Of a DNA stretch of 64,000 nt, positions 1 through 8,754 are shown one piece after another. Source of the DNA: Spongiactinospora sp. TRM90649 (GTDB lineage: Bacteria; Actinomycetota; Actinomycetes; Streptosporangiales; Streptosporangiaceae). Where the stretch lies: positions 1-64,000 of the forward strand of contig NZ_JARLTC010000028.1 of assembly GCF_029382225.1 (NCBI RefSeq). Direction: 5' to 3'. The translations under genes were made by a program, and so were the position numbers. The notes beneath the pieces are model-generated. The model was not told the origin of the DNA and searched no databases. It saw only the letters and a list, made by a program, of their open reading frames with translations. Numbering within the stretch: position 1 is the first letter of the stretch; every line of letters starts with the position of its first letter.

Positions 1-1062
1 AGGGCCGCGGTGGCGGCGGTGGCCGTGGCCGCGGTGGCGGGCGGGGCCGCCGCGGCGGCGCTGAGCATGGAAGGCCCGGACGCCGCCGCCGGCGGCGGCG
101 CGGCGAGCACGCTGCCGCCGAGCACCGCCACCGTCACCCGGCAGACCCTCACCGACACCACCACCGCCGACGGTGAACTCGGCTACGGCACCGCCGCCTC
201 GGCGGTCGCCCGGGGCGCGGGGACGCTGACCTGGCTGCCCGGCACCGGCGACCGCGTCACCCGGGGCAGGCGGCTGTTCGAGGTGGACGACGCGCCGGTG
301 ACGCTGATGTACGGGACGATGCCCGCCTACCGGGCGCTGGAACCCGGCGCGGAGGGCCGCGACGTGGAACAACTGGAACGCAACCTGGACGCGCTCGGCT
401 ACGACGGGTTCACCGCGGACGATGAGTACACCTGGGACACCGCGCAGGCCGTGCGGGAGTGGCAGGAGGACCGGGGGCTGCCGGAGACCGGCGTGGTCGC
501 GCTGGGCCAGGTCGTCTTCGCCGCCGGTGCGGTGCGGGTGGAGGGCCTGCACGCGGCCGAGGGCGAACCGGTGCGCCCCGGCGGCAAGGTGCTCACCTAC
601 ACCGGCACCGGCCGGGCCGTCACCGTCGAGCTCGACCCGGCCGACCAGCGGCTGGCCAAGAAGGGCGGCAAGGTGACCATCACGCTGCCCGACGAGCGGA
701 CCGTCGCCGGGCGGATCTCCAAGGTGTCCACGATCATCGATCCGGGCGACGGGCAGAACGCCGAACCGGCGACCCGCGTGGAGGTCGTCGTCGAGCTGTC
801 GGGCAAGAAGGCCAGGGCCGCCGCCGCGGACTACGCGCTGGCGTCGGTGGACGTGGAGTTCACCGCCGGGCGCCGCGAGGACGTGCTGACCGTGCCGGTG
901 GCGGCGCTGGTGGCGCTGAGCGAGGGCGGTTTCGGGGTGGAGGTCGTCGCCGGGGGCGCCTCGCGGCACGTGCCGGTGCGGACCGGGATGTTCGCCGCCG
1001 GGCGGGTGGAGATCTCCGGTGCGGGCGTCGCGGAGGGCACGGCCGTGGGGATGCCCAAGTGA
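1..1062 (+). CDS. Efflux membrane-fusion (periplasmic-adaptor-like) protein, N-terminus cut by window edge
   Basis: Probable HlyD/MacA-type adaptor that joins an inner-membrane ABC exporter to the cell exterior. The reading frame is open from base 1 and starts in an Ala/Val-rich hydrophobic stretch (membrane anchor), so the true start probably lies upstream; GTG at 10 is the first candidate visible. A peptidoglycan-binding-type segment lies at about residues 115-170 (motif [16 protein letters not shown]), followed by beta-rich barrel sequence. The stop overlaps the GTG of the ABC ATPase, so the genes are translationally coupled. The order adaptor, ATPase, permease is that of MacAB-like exporters. 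The substrate is unknown. Confidence 0.8.
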   Translation, partial: RAAVAAVAVAAVAGGAAAAALSMEGPDAAAGGGAASTLPPSTATVTRQTLTDTTTADGELGYGTAASAVARGAGTLTWLPGTGDRVTRGRRLFEVDDAPVTLMYGTMPAYRALEPGAEGRDVEQLERNLDALGYDGFTADDEYTWDTAQAVREWQEDRGLPETGVVALGQVVFAAGAVRVEGLHAAEGEPVRPGGKVLTYTGTGRAVTVELDPADQRLAKKGGKVTITLPDERTVAGRISKVSTIIDPGDGQNAEPATRVEVVVELSGKKARAAAADYALASVDVEFTAGRREDVLTVPVAALVALSEGGFGVEVVAGGASRHVPVRTGMFAAGRVEISGAGVAEGTAVGMPK

Positions 1063-1754
1063 TCGCGCTGCGCGACGTCGCCAAGGTCTACCCGGGCGGG
1101 GTCAGGGCGCTGGACGGGGTGTCGCTGAACATCGCGGCGGGCGAGCTGGTGGCCATCGAGGGCCCCTCGGGTTCCGGCAAGTCCACGATGCTCAACGTGC
1201 TCGGCACGCTGGACCGCCCCACCTCAGGGGTGGTGCGGATCGACGGGTATGAGGTGGGCGGCCTGTCGGACGGCGAGCTGTCGGCGCTGCGGGCCACCCG
1301 CATCGGATTCGTGTTCCAGCAGTTCCACCTGGCCCCGGGCACGGCGGCGCTGGACAACGTCGCCGACGGGCTGCTGTACTCCGGGCTGCGCGCGGGCGAG
1401 CGCCGCGCCCGGGCGACGGCGGCGCTGCACCGGGTCGGGCTGGGGCACCGGCTGGACCACCGGCCGCACGAGATGTCCGGCGGTGAGCGGCAGCGCGTGG
1501 CCGTGGCGCGGGCGGTGGCCGGTGAGCCGCCGCTGCTGCTGGCCGACGAGCCGACCGGCAACCTGGACTCCGCCTCGGGAGCCGGGGTGATGGACCTGCT
1601 GCGTTCCCTGCACCGGGCCGGCACCACCGTCGTGATCATCACGCACGACCGGGAGATCGCCGCGTCGCTGCCCCGCCGGGTGCGGATGCGCGACGGGCGG
1701 ATGATCTCCGATTCGGCCGCGCGGGACCGTCTCGCCGTCCCGGGGGTGGGCTGA
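1059..1754 (+). CDS. ABC transporter ATP-binding protein (LolD/MacB type)
   Basis: Nucleotide-binding subunit of the exporter, 231 residues, a usual size. The Walker A motif GPSGSGKST is at residues 35-43, the signature MSGGERQR near 139, and Walker B with [12 protein letters not shown] near 158-166. The GTG start at 1059 overlaps the adaptor stop (GTGA). Reading from further upstream in this frame gives only out-of-frame adaptor sequence. The stop overlaps the ATG of the permease. The [10 protein letters not shown] form is typical of the MacB/LolD class. Cytoplasmic, membrane-associated. Confidence 0.95.
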   Translation: MIALRDVAKVYPGGVRALDGVSLNIAAGELVAIEGPSGSGKSTMLNVLGTLDRPTSGVVRIDGYEVGGLSDGELSALRATRIGFVFQQFHLAPGTAALDNVADGLLYSGLRAGERRARATAALHRVGLGHRLDHRPHEMSGGERQRVAVARAVAGEPPLLLADEPTGNLDSASGAGVMDLLRSLHRAGTTVVIITHDREIAASLPRRVRMRDGRMISDSAARDRLAVPGVG

Positions 1755-2956
1755 TGGCCGCTCCGCTGCGCCCGGCCCGGATGTGGCCGGGGGATGTGCT
1801 GAAGGTCGGCGCGGTCGGCCTGCGCACCCGCCCCACCAGGGCGTTCCTGTCGGCGCTGGGCATCGCCATCGGCATCGCGGCCATGGTCGCCGTGGTGGGC
1901 ATCACCTCCTCCTCGCGGGCCGAGCTGGACCGCACGCTGGCCGCGCTGGGCACCAACCTGCTCACGGTCGCGCCGGGCACCACCTTCACCGGCCAGGGCG
2001 CCGAGCTGCCGCTGACGGCCGAGGCCATGGTGGAGCGCATCGCGCCGGTCCGCGCGGTCTCGGCGATCGGCATGATGGGCGAGGCCAAGGTCTACCGGAC
2101 CGGCAGGATCCCGGAGGTGCAGACCAACGGCCTGGGCGCCTACGCCGCCCGCGTCAACCTGGCCGCGGCGATCGGGGCCCGGGTCCGCGACGGGACGTGG
2201 CTGAACGAGGCGACCGCCGGGTATCCGGCGACGGTGCTGGGCGCCACGGCGGCCGAGCGGCTGGGCGTGGGCGGCGCGGGCCCGGACGTGCAGGTGCTGA
2301 TCGGCGGCCGGTACTTCACCGTGGTGGGCGTCCTGGAGCCCGCGCCGCTGGCCCCGGAGCTGGACACCGCGGCGCTGGTCGGCTGGCCGGTCGCCGAGCG
2401 GCTGCTGGGGTTCGACGGGCACGCCACGACCGTCTACACCCGTTCGGACGTCTCCCAGGTGGAGTCGGTCCGCGCGGTGCTGGGCGCGACGGCCAACCCG
2501 CAGGCCCCCAACGAGGTGGACGTGTCGCGGCCCTCCGACGCGCTGGCCGCCGAGCAGGCCGCCGACGAGGCGTTCACCGGGCTGCTGCTCGGCCTGGGCG
2601 CGGTGGCGCTGCTGGTGGGCGGGGTGGGGGTGGCCAACACCATGGTCATCTCGGTGCTGGAGCGGCGCGGGGAGATCGGGTTGCGCCGTTCGCTGGGCGC
2701 CACCCGGGGGCAGGTCCGTACCCAGTTCCTGGCCGAGTCGCTGCTGCTGTCGGCGCTCGGCGGGGTGGCCGGGGCGGCGCTCGGCGCGGTGGTCACCGCC
2801 GGCTACGCGGTCTCGGGCGGGCTGGCGGCGGTGGTCCCGGCCTGGGCGGTGGCGGGCGGGGTGGCCGCGACGCTGGTCATCGGCAGCGTGGCGGGGCTGT
2901 ATCCGGCGATCCGCGCCTCGCGGCTGGCCCCGACCGAGGCCCTGGCGGCCCCCTGA
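1754..2956 (+). CDS. MacB-like ABC transporter permease (FtsX domain)
   Basis: Integral membrane subunit, 400 residues. One N-terminal transmembrane helix lies at about residues 28-50, followed by an extracytoplasmic MacB-core domain and three C-terminal helices (about residues 270-400). The cytoplasmic segment LERRGEIGLRRSLGATRGQ, characteristic of FtsX/MacB permeases, lies between the first two of these. The start overlaps the ATPase stop (TGATG). It completes a three-gene exporter operon and probably handles a peptide, lipid or drug; nothing in the sequence identifies which. Confidence 0.93.
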   Translation: MAAPLRPARMWPGDVLKVGAVGLRTRPTRAFLSALGIAIGIAAMVAVVGITSSSRAELDRTLAALGTNLLTVAPGTTFTGQGAELPLTAEAMVERIAPVRAVSAIGMMGEAKVYRTGRIPEVQTNGLGAYAARVNLAAAIGARVRDGTWLNEATAGYPATVLGATAAERLGVGGAGPDVQVLIGGRYFTVVGVLEPAPLAPELDTAALVGWPVAERLLGFDGHATTVYTRSDVSQVESVRAVLGATANPQAPNEVDVSRPSDALAAEQAADEAFTGLLLGLGAVALLVGGVGVANTMVISVLERRGEIGLRRSLGATRGQVRTQFLAESLLLSALGGVAGAALGAVVTAGYAVSGGLAAVVPAWAVAGGVAATLVIGSVAGLYPAIRASRLAPTEALAAP

Positions 2957-3018
2957 CCGCTCGGCCGTCCCGGTCCGCTGGGCCGGGGCGGGCGGCCCGG
3001 GACGCATAAGCTTGGCCC

Positions 3019-3546
3019 ATGGGCGTGAGCGGTGCGGCGGGCGGCGCGGGGCAGGGCTCGCCGGATGTGATCCTGGAGCAGTGGCGGCGGGAGCGTCCCG
3101 ATCTGGATCTGTCGGCGCTGGGCGTGCTCGCGCGGCTGGCGCAGGTCTCGGCGCTGCTCGGCTCGGCGGTGGAGGAGGTGTTCGCCCGGCACGGGATGCG
3201 GCGCGGCGAGTTCGACGTGCTGGCGGCGCTGCGCCGCTCGGGGCCGCCGTACACGCTGATCCCCTCGGAGCTGTCGGACGCGCTGATGATGTCGCGGGCG
3301 GGCATGACCAACCGGCTGGACCGGCTGGAGGCCGCCGGGCTGGTCGACCGGGCCCTGGATCCCGCCGACCGGCGCAGTTTCCGGGTCACCCTGACCGCCA
3401 GGGGCCGCCGGGCGGTGGACGCGGCGCTGTCGGAGCACGCCCCCAACCTGACGCGGATCATGTCGGCGCTGTCGGAGCAGCAGCGCCTGGCGCTCGACGA
3501 CGCGCTGCGGGCGCTGCAGCGCGGCCTGGCCGCGCCCACCCCCTGA
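3019..3546 (+). CDS. MarR-family transcriptional regulator
   Basis: Winged helix-turn-helix repressor, 175 residues. The recognition-helix region (MSRAGMTNRLDRLEAAGLVDR) and the wing (DPADRRSFRVTLTARGR) are clearly MarR-type. It lies 62 bases after the permease gene on the same strand and plausibly controls the exporter. The ATG is close behind an AT-containing segment (CATAAGCTT), so the transcript may have a very short leader. Its ligand is unknown. Confidence 0.93.
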   Translation: MGVSGAAGGAGQGSPDVILEQWRRERPDLDLSALGVLARLAQVSALLGSAVEEVFARHGMRRGEFDVLAALRRSGPPYTLIPSELSDALMMSRAGMTNRLDRLEAAGLVDRALDPADRRSFRVTLTARGRRAVDAALSEHAPNLTRIMSALSEQQRLALDDALRALQRGLAAPTP

Positions 3547-3619
3547 TCGGCCCCCGGAATCCGGCGCGGGGCGGTCCGTCGGCCGGACCCGGCGCGGGCG
3601 GGCGGCTCATCGTGGTCGC

Positions 3620-4002
3620 ATGTCATCGACCGACAATCCAATCTGGGATGCCATATTCGGCGTATCCCGTTTTGTTGCGTTAGCCGCGATGGCCGAGCCG
3701 AACTGCGCCGACCATCTGGCCGACGGCCCGCTGAGCACGGCCGACCTGGCCGGCCGCTGCGGCGCCGACGCCGGCGCCCCGCGGATCCTGCGCGACGTGC
3801 GCGGCCGTTCAAGGAGGACGGGCGGCTGCTGGTCCTGGAGATGACGATGCCCGACCAGGACGTGCCGCATCCGGGCAAGCACATGGACGTGCGGATGCCG
3901 GCCAGGGCCGGTTTCACCCTGGAACGGGTGGTGGAGCCGCCGTCGGGGATCAGCCTGATGGAGGGCGTGCCGGCCGAGCCCGCTGATAACCTTATGCCGT
4001 AA
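3620..4002 (+). pseudogene. Decayed SAM-dependent O-methyltransferase
   Basis: Remnant of a small-molecule O-methyltransferase (dimerisation domain plus AdoMet domain; intact proteins run to about 340 residues). The first ~55 residues carry the usual N-terminus (IWDAIFGVSRFVALAAMAEP, then ADLAGRCGADAGA). A large deletion with a frame change then joins it to the C-terminal part (LLVLEMTMPDQDVPHPGKHM), now in another frame, and a second short in-frame loss precedes RAGFTLERVV. The AdoMet-binding core is gone, so no activity is expected. It does not seem to be part of the neighbouring operons. Confidence 0.8.
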
Positions 4003-4033
4003 AGAGTCGAGGTGTCGGGGAGGGAACGGCTCG

Positions 4034-4822
4034 ATGGCCGTCTACGCCGGGCAGGGCGACGCGCGCCGTTCGATGGACCTGCTGTGGCGCCGGCCCGCGC
4101 CGGCGGCGCCCCGCCCCGGCCCCAAGCCCAGGCTGAGCGTGGAGGTCATCGTCGCGGCCGCGATCGAGGTGGCCGACGAGGAGGGCATGGCCGCGCTGTC
4201 CATGCGCGCGGTCGGCGAGCGGCTGGGCCGTACCGGGATGGCCCTCTACACCTACGTCCCCAGCAAGGGCGAGCTGGTCGACCTGATGTGCGACAAGGTC
4301 ATGGGGGAGCAGCCGGCCGGTTACGACCTGTCGGGCGGGTGGCGGGCGGCGCTGTCGGCGTGGGCGGGCGACTCGCTGGACTTCCACGTGCGTCATCCGT
4401 GGCTGCTGGCGGTCTCGCAGGCCCGGCCGATCCTGGGGCCCGGCGAGTTCGCCTCGCTGCAGACGGTGGCGGAGATCGTGCGGGCGTCCGGGCTGGCCCC
4501 GGCCGAGGCGCGCGGGGTGGTGTCCGCGCTGTTCGGCCTGGTCCGCGAGGCGGCGCGGACGATCGCCGAGGCGCGTCAGGCCCCGGCGGTGACCGGAACG
4601 GGCGATGAGGAGTGGTGGCGGGCCCGTTCGGCGCTGCTTGCCGAGGCCGCGCCCGACTTCGCGGGACGGTTCCCCGCCGCCGTCTGGCTGGAGTCCGGGC
4701 CCCGGCAGGCGCCGCCCGCCGACGGCACGCCCTATCTGGAACATCAGGCACGCGCCGGGTTCGCCTCGGCGCTGGCCGTGCTGCTGGACGGCGTGAGCGC
4801 CGCGGCGGCGCGGGGCGGTTGA
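4034..4822 (+). CDS. TetR-family transcriptional regulator
   Basis: 262 residues with an N-terminal TetR helix-turn-helix at about residues 36-82 (VIVAAAIEVADEEGMAALSM, then VGERLGRTGMALYTYVPSKG) and a long ligand domain of the actinobacterial TetR_C type. The ATG at 4034 is used because the preceding bases belong to the methyltransferase remnant. A promoter and two matching palindromes start exactly at its stop codon, in front of the VOC gene, making that gene its likely target. Confidence 0.92.
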   Translation: MAVYAGQGDARRSMDLLWRRPAPAAPRPGPKPRLSVEVIVAAAIEVADEEGMAALSMRAVGERLGRTGMALYTYVPSKGELVDLMCDKVMGEQPAGYDLSGGWRAALSAWAGDSLDFHVRHPWLLAVSQARPILGPGEFASLQTVAEIVRASGLAPAEARGVVSALFGLVREAARTIAEARQAPAVTGTGDEEWWRARSALLAEAAPDFAGRFPAAVWLESGPRQAPPADGTPYLEHQARAGFASALAVLLDGVSAAAARGG

Positions 4823-4874
4823 CAAGACGGGCGACGCCCGATAGAAAACCAAGCGGTTATTGAACCGACTGGTT
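4819..4874 (+). promoter_or_regulatory. Promoter with two direct-repeated AACC-N4-GGTT palindromes
   Basis: TTGACA at 4819-4824, a 17-base spacer and TAGAAA at 4842-4847 form a plausible promoter. AACCAAGCGGTT (4847-4858) and AACCGACTGGTT (4863-4874) follow immediately, in the same phase 16 bases apart and covering the expected transcription start. This is the layout of a repressor-controlled promoter; the adjacent TetR protein is the obvious candidate. Confidence 0.6.
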
Positions 4875-4886
4875 ATGGATGTGGTC

Positions 4887-5300
4887 ATGAACTGGACTCT
4901 CGAAGTTGTCGTCGTCCCCGTCTCCGACGTCGACGCCGCCAAGGCCTTCTACGCCGAGCGGGTCGGCTTCACCGTCGACCACGACACCGCCGCCGGCCCC
5001 GGCGTGCGGTTCGTGCAGCTCACCCCGCCCGGCTCGGGCTGCTCGATCGTGATCGGCACCCGCCCCGGCGGCATGGCGCCCGGCTCGCTGCACGGCGTGC
5101 AGCTGGTCGTCCGCGACATCCGCGCGGCCCGCGAGGATCTCGCCGCCCGGGGCGTGGACGTCGGCGAGGTCCAGGTCGCCGGCCCCACCGGGATGCGCCC
5201 CGCCACCCCCGACGACGACCTGAACAACGTGGGATTCATCGACTTCGCCGACCCCGACGGCAATACCTGGACCGTCCAGCAGATCACCGCCCGAAGCTGA
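4887..5300 (+). CDS. VOC-family (glyoxalase/bleomycin-resistance fold) protein
   Basis: 137 residues with one complete set of paired beta-alpha-beta-beta-beta units. Typical landmarks are VSDVDAAKAFYAERVGF near the start and GFIDFADPDGNTW near the end. The ATG at 4887 gives the usual N-terminus (NWTLEVVVVPVSDVD); the ATG at 4860 would put an atypical leader over the operator sites. The VOC fold covers glyoxalases, ring-cleaving dioxygenases and drug-binding proteins; the reaction cannot be told from sequence. Confidence 0.88.
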   Translation: MNWTLEVVVVPVSDVDAAKAFYAERVGFTVDHDTAAGPGVRFVQLTPPGSGCSIVIGTRPGGMAPGSLHGVQLVVRDIRAAREDLAARGVDVGEVQVAGPTGMRPATPDDDLNNVGFIDFADPDGNTWTVQQITARS

Positions 5301-5303
5301 GCC

Positions 5304-5426
5304 GTGCTGCTGCTGCCCTGGCCGGGCCCGGTCGCCGAGATCGCCGCCCGCCACCCCGCCGCACGGATCCAGGTGCGGGACGGCGACGGCCCGCCGCCCG
5401 GCGGCCTGCGATCCGTCGGCTGCTGA
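5304..5426 (+). CDS. Possible 40-residue ORF, doubtful
   Basis: GTG at 5304 opens a 40-codon frame starting four bases after the VOC stop; its own TGA overlaps the next ATG (TGATG). I recognise no family. The tight spacing is the only support. It may instead be the decayed 5' side of the MarR fragment that follows. Confidence 0.2.
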   Translation: MLLLPWPGPVAEIAARHPAARIQVRDGDGPPPGGLRSVGC

Positions 5427-5758
5427 TGCCCCGCCCGGTGGGGCGGGTCAAGCGCACGCCGGTGCCCGAGGCGGTGCGTTCCCTGGACCTGGCGCCGCGT
5501 CACCTGTCGCTGCTGGCGTATCCGCTGTTCGACGGCCCGCAGGGCGTCAACGAGCTGGCGGCGCGGCTGGAGGTGGCGCCCACCACGGTCAGCCCGATGG
5601 TGGGGGAGCTGAGCCGCGAGCGGATCGTGGACCGACGGGAGGACGACGCCGATGGTGGCGCGGGAGGCGATGGTGGCGCGGGGGCCGGTGGTCAGCCGAA
5701 CGCCAGCGCGACCGGCCCGAACAGCCGTCCCGGCTCGCCGGGCGGCGGATCGCCGTAG
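5426..5758 (+). pseudogene. MarR-family regulator, truncated
   Basis: The first ~75 residues match the N-terminal half of a MarR winged helix (LAPRHLSLLAYPLFDGPQG, ELAARLEVAPTTVSPMVGEL, IVDRREDDADG). The wing and C-terminal dimer helices are missing. Past about 5650 the frame turns into Gly/Ala-rich sequence that runs antisense into the 3' end of the GNAT gene. This is a 3'-truncated gene; DNA-binding function is unlikely. Confidence 0.7.
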
Positions 5759-6546
5759 GTCATGGCGTCGGTGGTGAACGCGACGCTCATCCCGGTGGCC
5801 CGGACCCAGTCCGTGACGGCCGGGTGGTGGTCGAGCAGGTCCACCCGCAGCGGGCCGGGCAGGGCGGCGAACAGCCCGCCGATCAGGGTGATCGCGGTGG
5901 CCTCGTCGTCGGCGATCACCGGGCCGATCACGCTCTCGCCGGTGCTGGGCCAGGCCGCGGCGTAGCCGGTGAGCCTCCCGCCGGGGGTGCGTGCCACGTG
6001 CAGGCGGGTGACGGCGGACGGCAGGCGCTTCAGCAGCGCGGAGCGGGGCGCGCCGAACACGGCGGCGTCCATGGCGGCCATGTCGGGCAGGTCGGCGGCC
6101 TGGGCCGGGCGGGTGCCGTCCGCCGGGAACCCGCCGGGCGGGGCCGCCGGGGTCCCGCCCAGGCTGTCGTAGCGGCCGGTGGTGCGGAACCCGAGCCGTT
6201 CGTACAGGGGGCGGCCGAATTCGGTGGCGCTGAGCACGGCTCCGGCGGTGCCGGACGCCGCCAGCGCGTGCCGCATCAGCCGCCCGCCCAGCCCGCGGCG
6301 TTCGTGGCGCCTGGCGACCAGCATCATGCTGACGGCGGTGGTGGCCCGCCCGTAGCGGACGGTGGCCACGGTGGCGGCCAGGCCGCCGCCGGCGGAGTCG
6401 CTTCCGTAGATCTCGCCGACCTCGAACAGCAGCCGCCATTTGTGGTCCTCGGCGGGCCAGTCGCGGTCGCGGGCCAGGTCCAGGCAGGCGGGCAGGTCGG
6501 CGAGGGTGAGCCGGCGGACGGGTCCCGTGTCGTGCCCTGATTCCAT
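5692..6546 (-). CDS. GNAT-family N-acetyltransferase, two-domain
   Basis: 284 residues. The N-terminal half is a complete GNAT domain: TLADLPACLDLARDRDWPAE at the start, and the acetyl-CoA-binding motif with MMLVARRHERRGLGGRLMRH near residues 80-100. The C-terminal half is a weaker second GNAT-like domain (PAQAADLPDMAAMDAAVFGA onward). Such tandem proteins often have one active and one structural domain. The acceptor is unknown. No operon partner; its end overlaps the MarR remnant on the opposite strand. Confidence 0.88.
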   Translation of the reverse strand: MESGHDTGPVRRLTLADLPACLDLARDRDWPAEDHKWRLLFEVGEIYGSDSAGGGLAATVATVRYGRATTAVSMMLVARRHERRGLGGRLMRHALAASGTAGAVLSATEFGRPLYERLGFRTTGRYDSLGGTPAAPPGGFPADGTRPAQAADLPDMAAMDAAVFGAPRSALLKRLPSAVTRLHVARTPGGRLTGYAAAWPSTGESVIGPVIADDEATAITLIGGLFAALPGPLRVDLLDHHPAVTDWVRATGMSVAFTTDAMTYGDPPPGEPGRLFGPVALAFG

Positions 6547-6653
6547 TCTGAAGCCCCCCGAATCAACCCCGAATCCACCCGGATCACATGATCATAGTCC
6601 GGTGGCGGGCCGCGGCTCATCGGGTTTTCAGCCTGCGACTTCAGCCTGGGTCT

Positions 6654-7385
6654 TCAGCGTGGGAACACCTCGAAGGTCACGGCGGGGACGCCGCCGAACC
6701 GGGCCGCCGCCCCCTGGGCCGCGCCTTCGAGCTGCCGGCGGGCGTACTCGGCGGGGTCCTGGTCGGTCAGGGCCTCGATGTAGGCGCGGTGTTCGAGCAG
6801 GGAGGCCACCGCGCGTTCCATGCCCTGCGCGGCGGGCACGGCGTGCGTGGGGTCGGGGGAGGCGGCGACGGCCACCCACCGCACGCCGTCCCACGGCTCC
6901 AGGCCCTCCTCGGGGAAGATCCACCGGTTGCCCGCGTCGGCGGCGGCGTCCAGCACGGCCAGGCCGACTGCGCGGTGGTCGGGGGTGTTGCGGAACCGCC
7001 CGCCCCACGACTCGTGGTGGTTGAGGGTGATCACCAGTTCGGGGCGGTGACGGCGGATGGCCAGGGCGAAGTCGCGGCGCAGCGGCGTGCCGTACTCGAT
7101 GACGCCGTCGCGGTGGTCGAGGAACTCCACGGAGGTCACCCCGACCACGGCGGCGGAGGCACGCTGCTCGCGTTCGCGCAGCGGCGCGGCCTGCGCGGGG
7201 GACAGGCCGTCGATGCCGGCCTCGCCCCGGGTGGCCAGCAGGTAGGCGACCGTGCGGCCCCGGCCGGTCCAGGAGGCGATGGCCGCGGCCGCGCCGTATT
7301 CGAGGTCGTCGGGGTGGGCGACGATGGCCAGGGCCGTGCTCCAGTCGTCCGGCAACGGCTCGAGCTGGGCGGCGGGATCAGTCAT
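6654..7385 (-). CDS. PIG-L/LmbE-family N-acetylglucosaminyl deacetylase-like protein
   Basis: 243 residues. The zinc-site motif AHPDD lies near residue 23 ([16 protein letters not shown]), the second conserved segment TRGEAGIDG near 52, and the third ligand His in [12 protein letters not shown] near 138. The family deacetylates GlcNAc-inositol or similar amides; actinobacterial members include MshB and Mca of mycothiol metabolism. Nothing here singles out mycothiol, so a general PIG-L deacetylase is the safe call. Monocistronic. Confidence 0.9.
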   Translation of the reverse strand: MTDPAAQLEPLPDDWSTALAIVAHPDDLEYGAAAAIASWTGRGRTVAYLLATRGEAGIDGLSPAQAAPLREREQRASAAVVGVTSVEFLDHRDGVIEYGTPLRRDFALAIRRHRPELVITLNHHESWGGRFRNTPDHRAVGLAVLDAAADAGNRWIFPEEGLEPWDGVRWVAVAASPDPTHAVPAAQGMERAVASLLEHRAYIEALTDQDPAEYARRQLEGAAQGAAARFGGVPAVTFEVFPR

Positions 7386-7410
7386 GATCCCAACCTATCC
7401 CCCGGCGGAG

Positions 7411-8316
7411 CTACCGTGCCCGTGGTGCCCGTTCCGCCTGTTCTGCGGCCCCGGCGACACGGGCGGCCAGGGCATCGACGTGGCCGCGCCAGGCCGTCAG
7501 CGCCAGGTCGCGTGCGCCGGGCAGGCCCGAGGGGCCGGTCTGGGTGATCACCAACCGCGCGCCGTGGCCGGTGCCCCGGCCCAGGGTGAAGCGGACCTTC
7601 CCGGCGTCGCGTCCGCCGTCGCGCCAGGTGTACTCCAGCTCGGTCTCCGGTTCGGCGCGGGTTACCTCGGCGGCCGGGACGCCTTCGGCGGTGAACGCCT
7701 CCGGGACCCCGGCCCCGGGGGCGGGGGTCCCGGAGGCGGGCAGCAGCATCCGCCACACCTCCCGCGCGGGGAGGGTGAGCTGGCGTTCGAAGCGGACCGT
7801 CCAGCCGCCGACTTCCCCGCCGTCTTCCTCCCTGTCTTCCTCGACGGTGCCGTCCCGCAGGCCCAGGGCGGCGACCAGCGCCTCGTGCTCGGCGATCCGC
7901 CGCCCGGCGGGACCGATCTCGCGGCCGTCGAGCAGTTCGGCCAGGCCGTGCACGCAGGAGTCCCATCCGGCGGCGAAGCTGGCGGCGCCGTAGTGGTCGT
8001 CGAAGGTGTGGGTGAGCACCAGCAGGCTGCCGCCGCGCTCCGGGACGAGCTCCCAGCGCAGGTGCTCGCCCTCCCAGTCGTAGGCGATCACCTTGGGCGG
8101 GTCGAGTTCGGTGATCACGCCGGTGGAGGTCCATTCGCCGTCGGTGAAGGTCATCTTGCCGCCGACGCGGGCGTCGAGTTCGACCTGGAAGGGGAACCAT
8201 CGGCCGAGCCGGCCGGGTTCGACCAGGGCCCGCCACACCTTACGCGGCGGGTGGGCCAGGTGCCGTTCCATGCGCAGCACGCTGCGGCCGTCGATGGTCC
8301 GCAAGGTTTCGCTCAC
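7411..8316 (-). CDS. Two-domain SRPBCC (AHSA1-like) protein
   Basis: 301 residues made of two Bet v1-like/AHSA1 domains. The first starts around RMERHLAHPPRKVWRALVEP and contains GEWTSTGVITELDPPKVIAY; the second starts near RFERQLTLPAREVWRMLLPA. Start chosen at GTG 8316, which overlaps the ArsR stop (GTGA), so the pair is translationally coupled. ArsR plus SRPBCC operons are common in actinobacteria; the second protein probably binds a small hydrophobic ligand or senses stress, but no function is proven for the pair. Confidence 0.88.
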   Translation of the reverse strand: MSETLRTIDGRSVLRMERHLAHPPRKVWRALVEPGRLGRWFPFQVELDARVGGKMTFTDGEWTSTGVITELDPPKVIAYDWEGEHLRWELVPERGGSLLVLTHTFDDHYGAASFAAGWDSCVHGLAELLDGREIGPAGRRIAEHEALVAALGLRDGTVEEDREEDGGEVGGWTVRFERQLTLPAREVWRMLLPASGTPAPGAGVPEAFTAEGVPAAEVTRAEPETELEYTWRDGGRDAGKVRFTLGRGTGHGARLVITQTGPSGLPGARDLALTAWRGHVDALAARVAGAAEQAERAPRAR

Positions 8317-8657
8317 GGCTGTTCCTCCGTGTTCACGTCGTGTTCGTCGTCTTCTTCGTCGGGCATGGCGTCCAGGTGGCGTTCCAGGGCGTCCAGGCTG
8401 TGCGCCCACAGCCTGCGGTAGGGGGCCAGCCACGCGTCGAGTTCGGCCAGCGGTTCGGGGCGCAGCTCGTACCAGCGCAGCTGGGCCTCGCGCCGGACGG
8501 TGACCAGCCCGGCCTCGCGCAGCACCCGCAGGTGCTTGGATGTGCCGGGCTGGCTCAGGCCGAGCCGCTCGGTCAGTTCGCCGACCGGCCGGGGGCGTTC
8601 CAGGAGCAGGTCCAGGATGCGGCGGCGGGCGGGTTCGGCGAGTACGTCGAAAGGCAC
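8313..8657 (-). CDS. ArsR-family transcriptional regulator
   Basis: 114-residue winged helix: PFDVLAEPARRRILDLLLER, then GELTERLGLSQPGTSKHLRV and an RREAQLRWYELRPEPL wing. It has no ArsR-type cysteine metal site, so it is probably not a metal sensor. GTG 8657 is preceded by a run of six G seven bases away, a better ribosome site than any upstream start offers. It is the first gene of the operon with the SRPBCC protein and probably autoregulates. Confidence 0.92.
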   Translation of the reverse strand: MPFDVLAEPARRRILDLLLERPRPVGELTERLGLSQPGTSKHLRVLREAGLVTVRREAQLRWYELRPEPLAELDAWLAPYRRLWAHSLDALERHLDAMPDEEDDEHDVNTEEQP

Positions 8658-8671
8658 TGACACACCCCCCA

Positions 8672-8692
8672 ACATACCCAACTGGTTATATG
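8672..8692. promoter_or_regulatory. Candidate ArsR operator
   Basis: An imperfect palindrome (CATACCCAACTGGTTATATG) lies just upstream of the ArsR start, in the 97 bases between it and the divergent aminotransferase gene. The core (ACCCAAC/TGGTT) is imperfect, so this is only a candidate autoregulatory site. Confidence 0.35.
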
Positions 8693-8754
8693 CACGCAAG
8701 AGCATGCACGTGGGGCGTGCCGGATCCCGCCCGCCCGTACGGCACGCTGGAACC

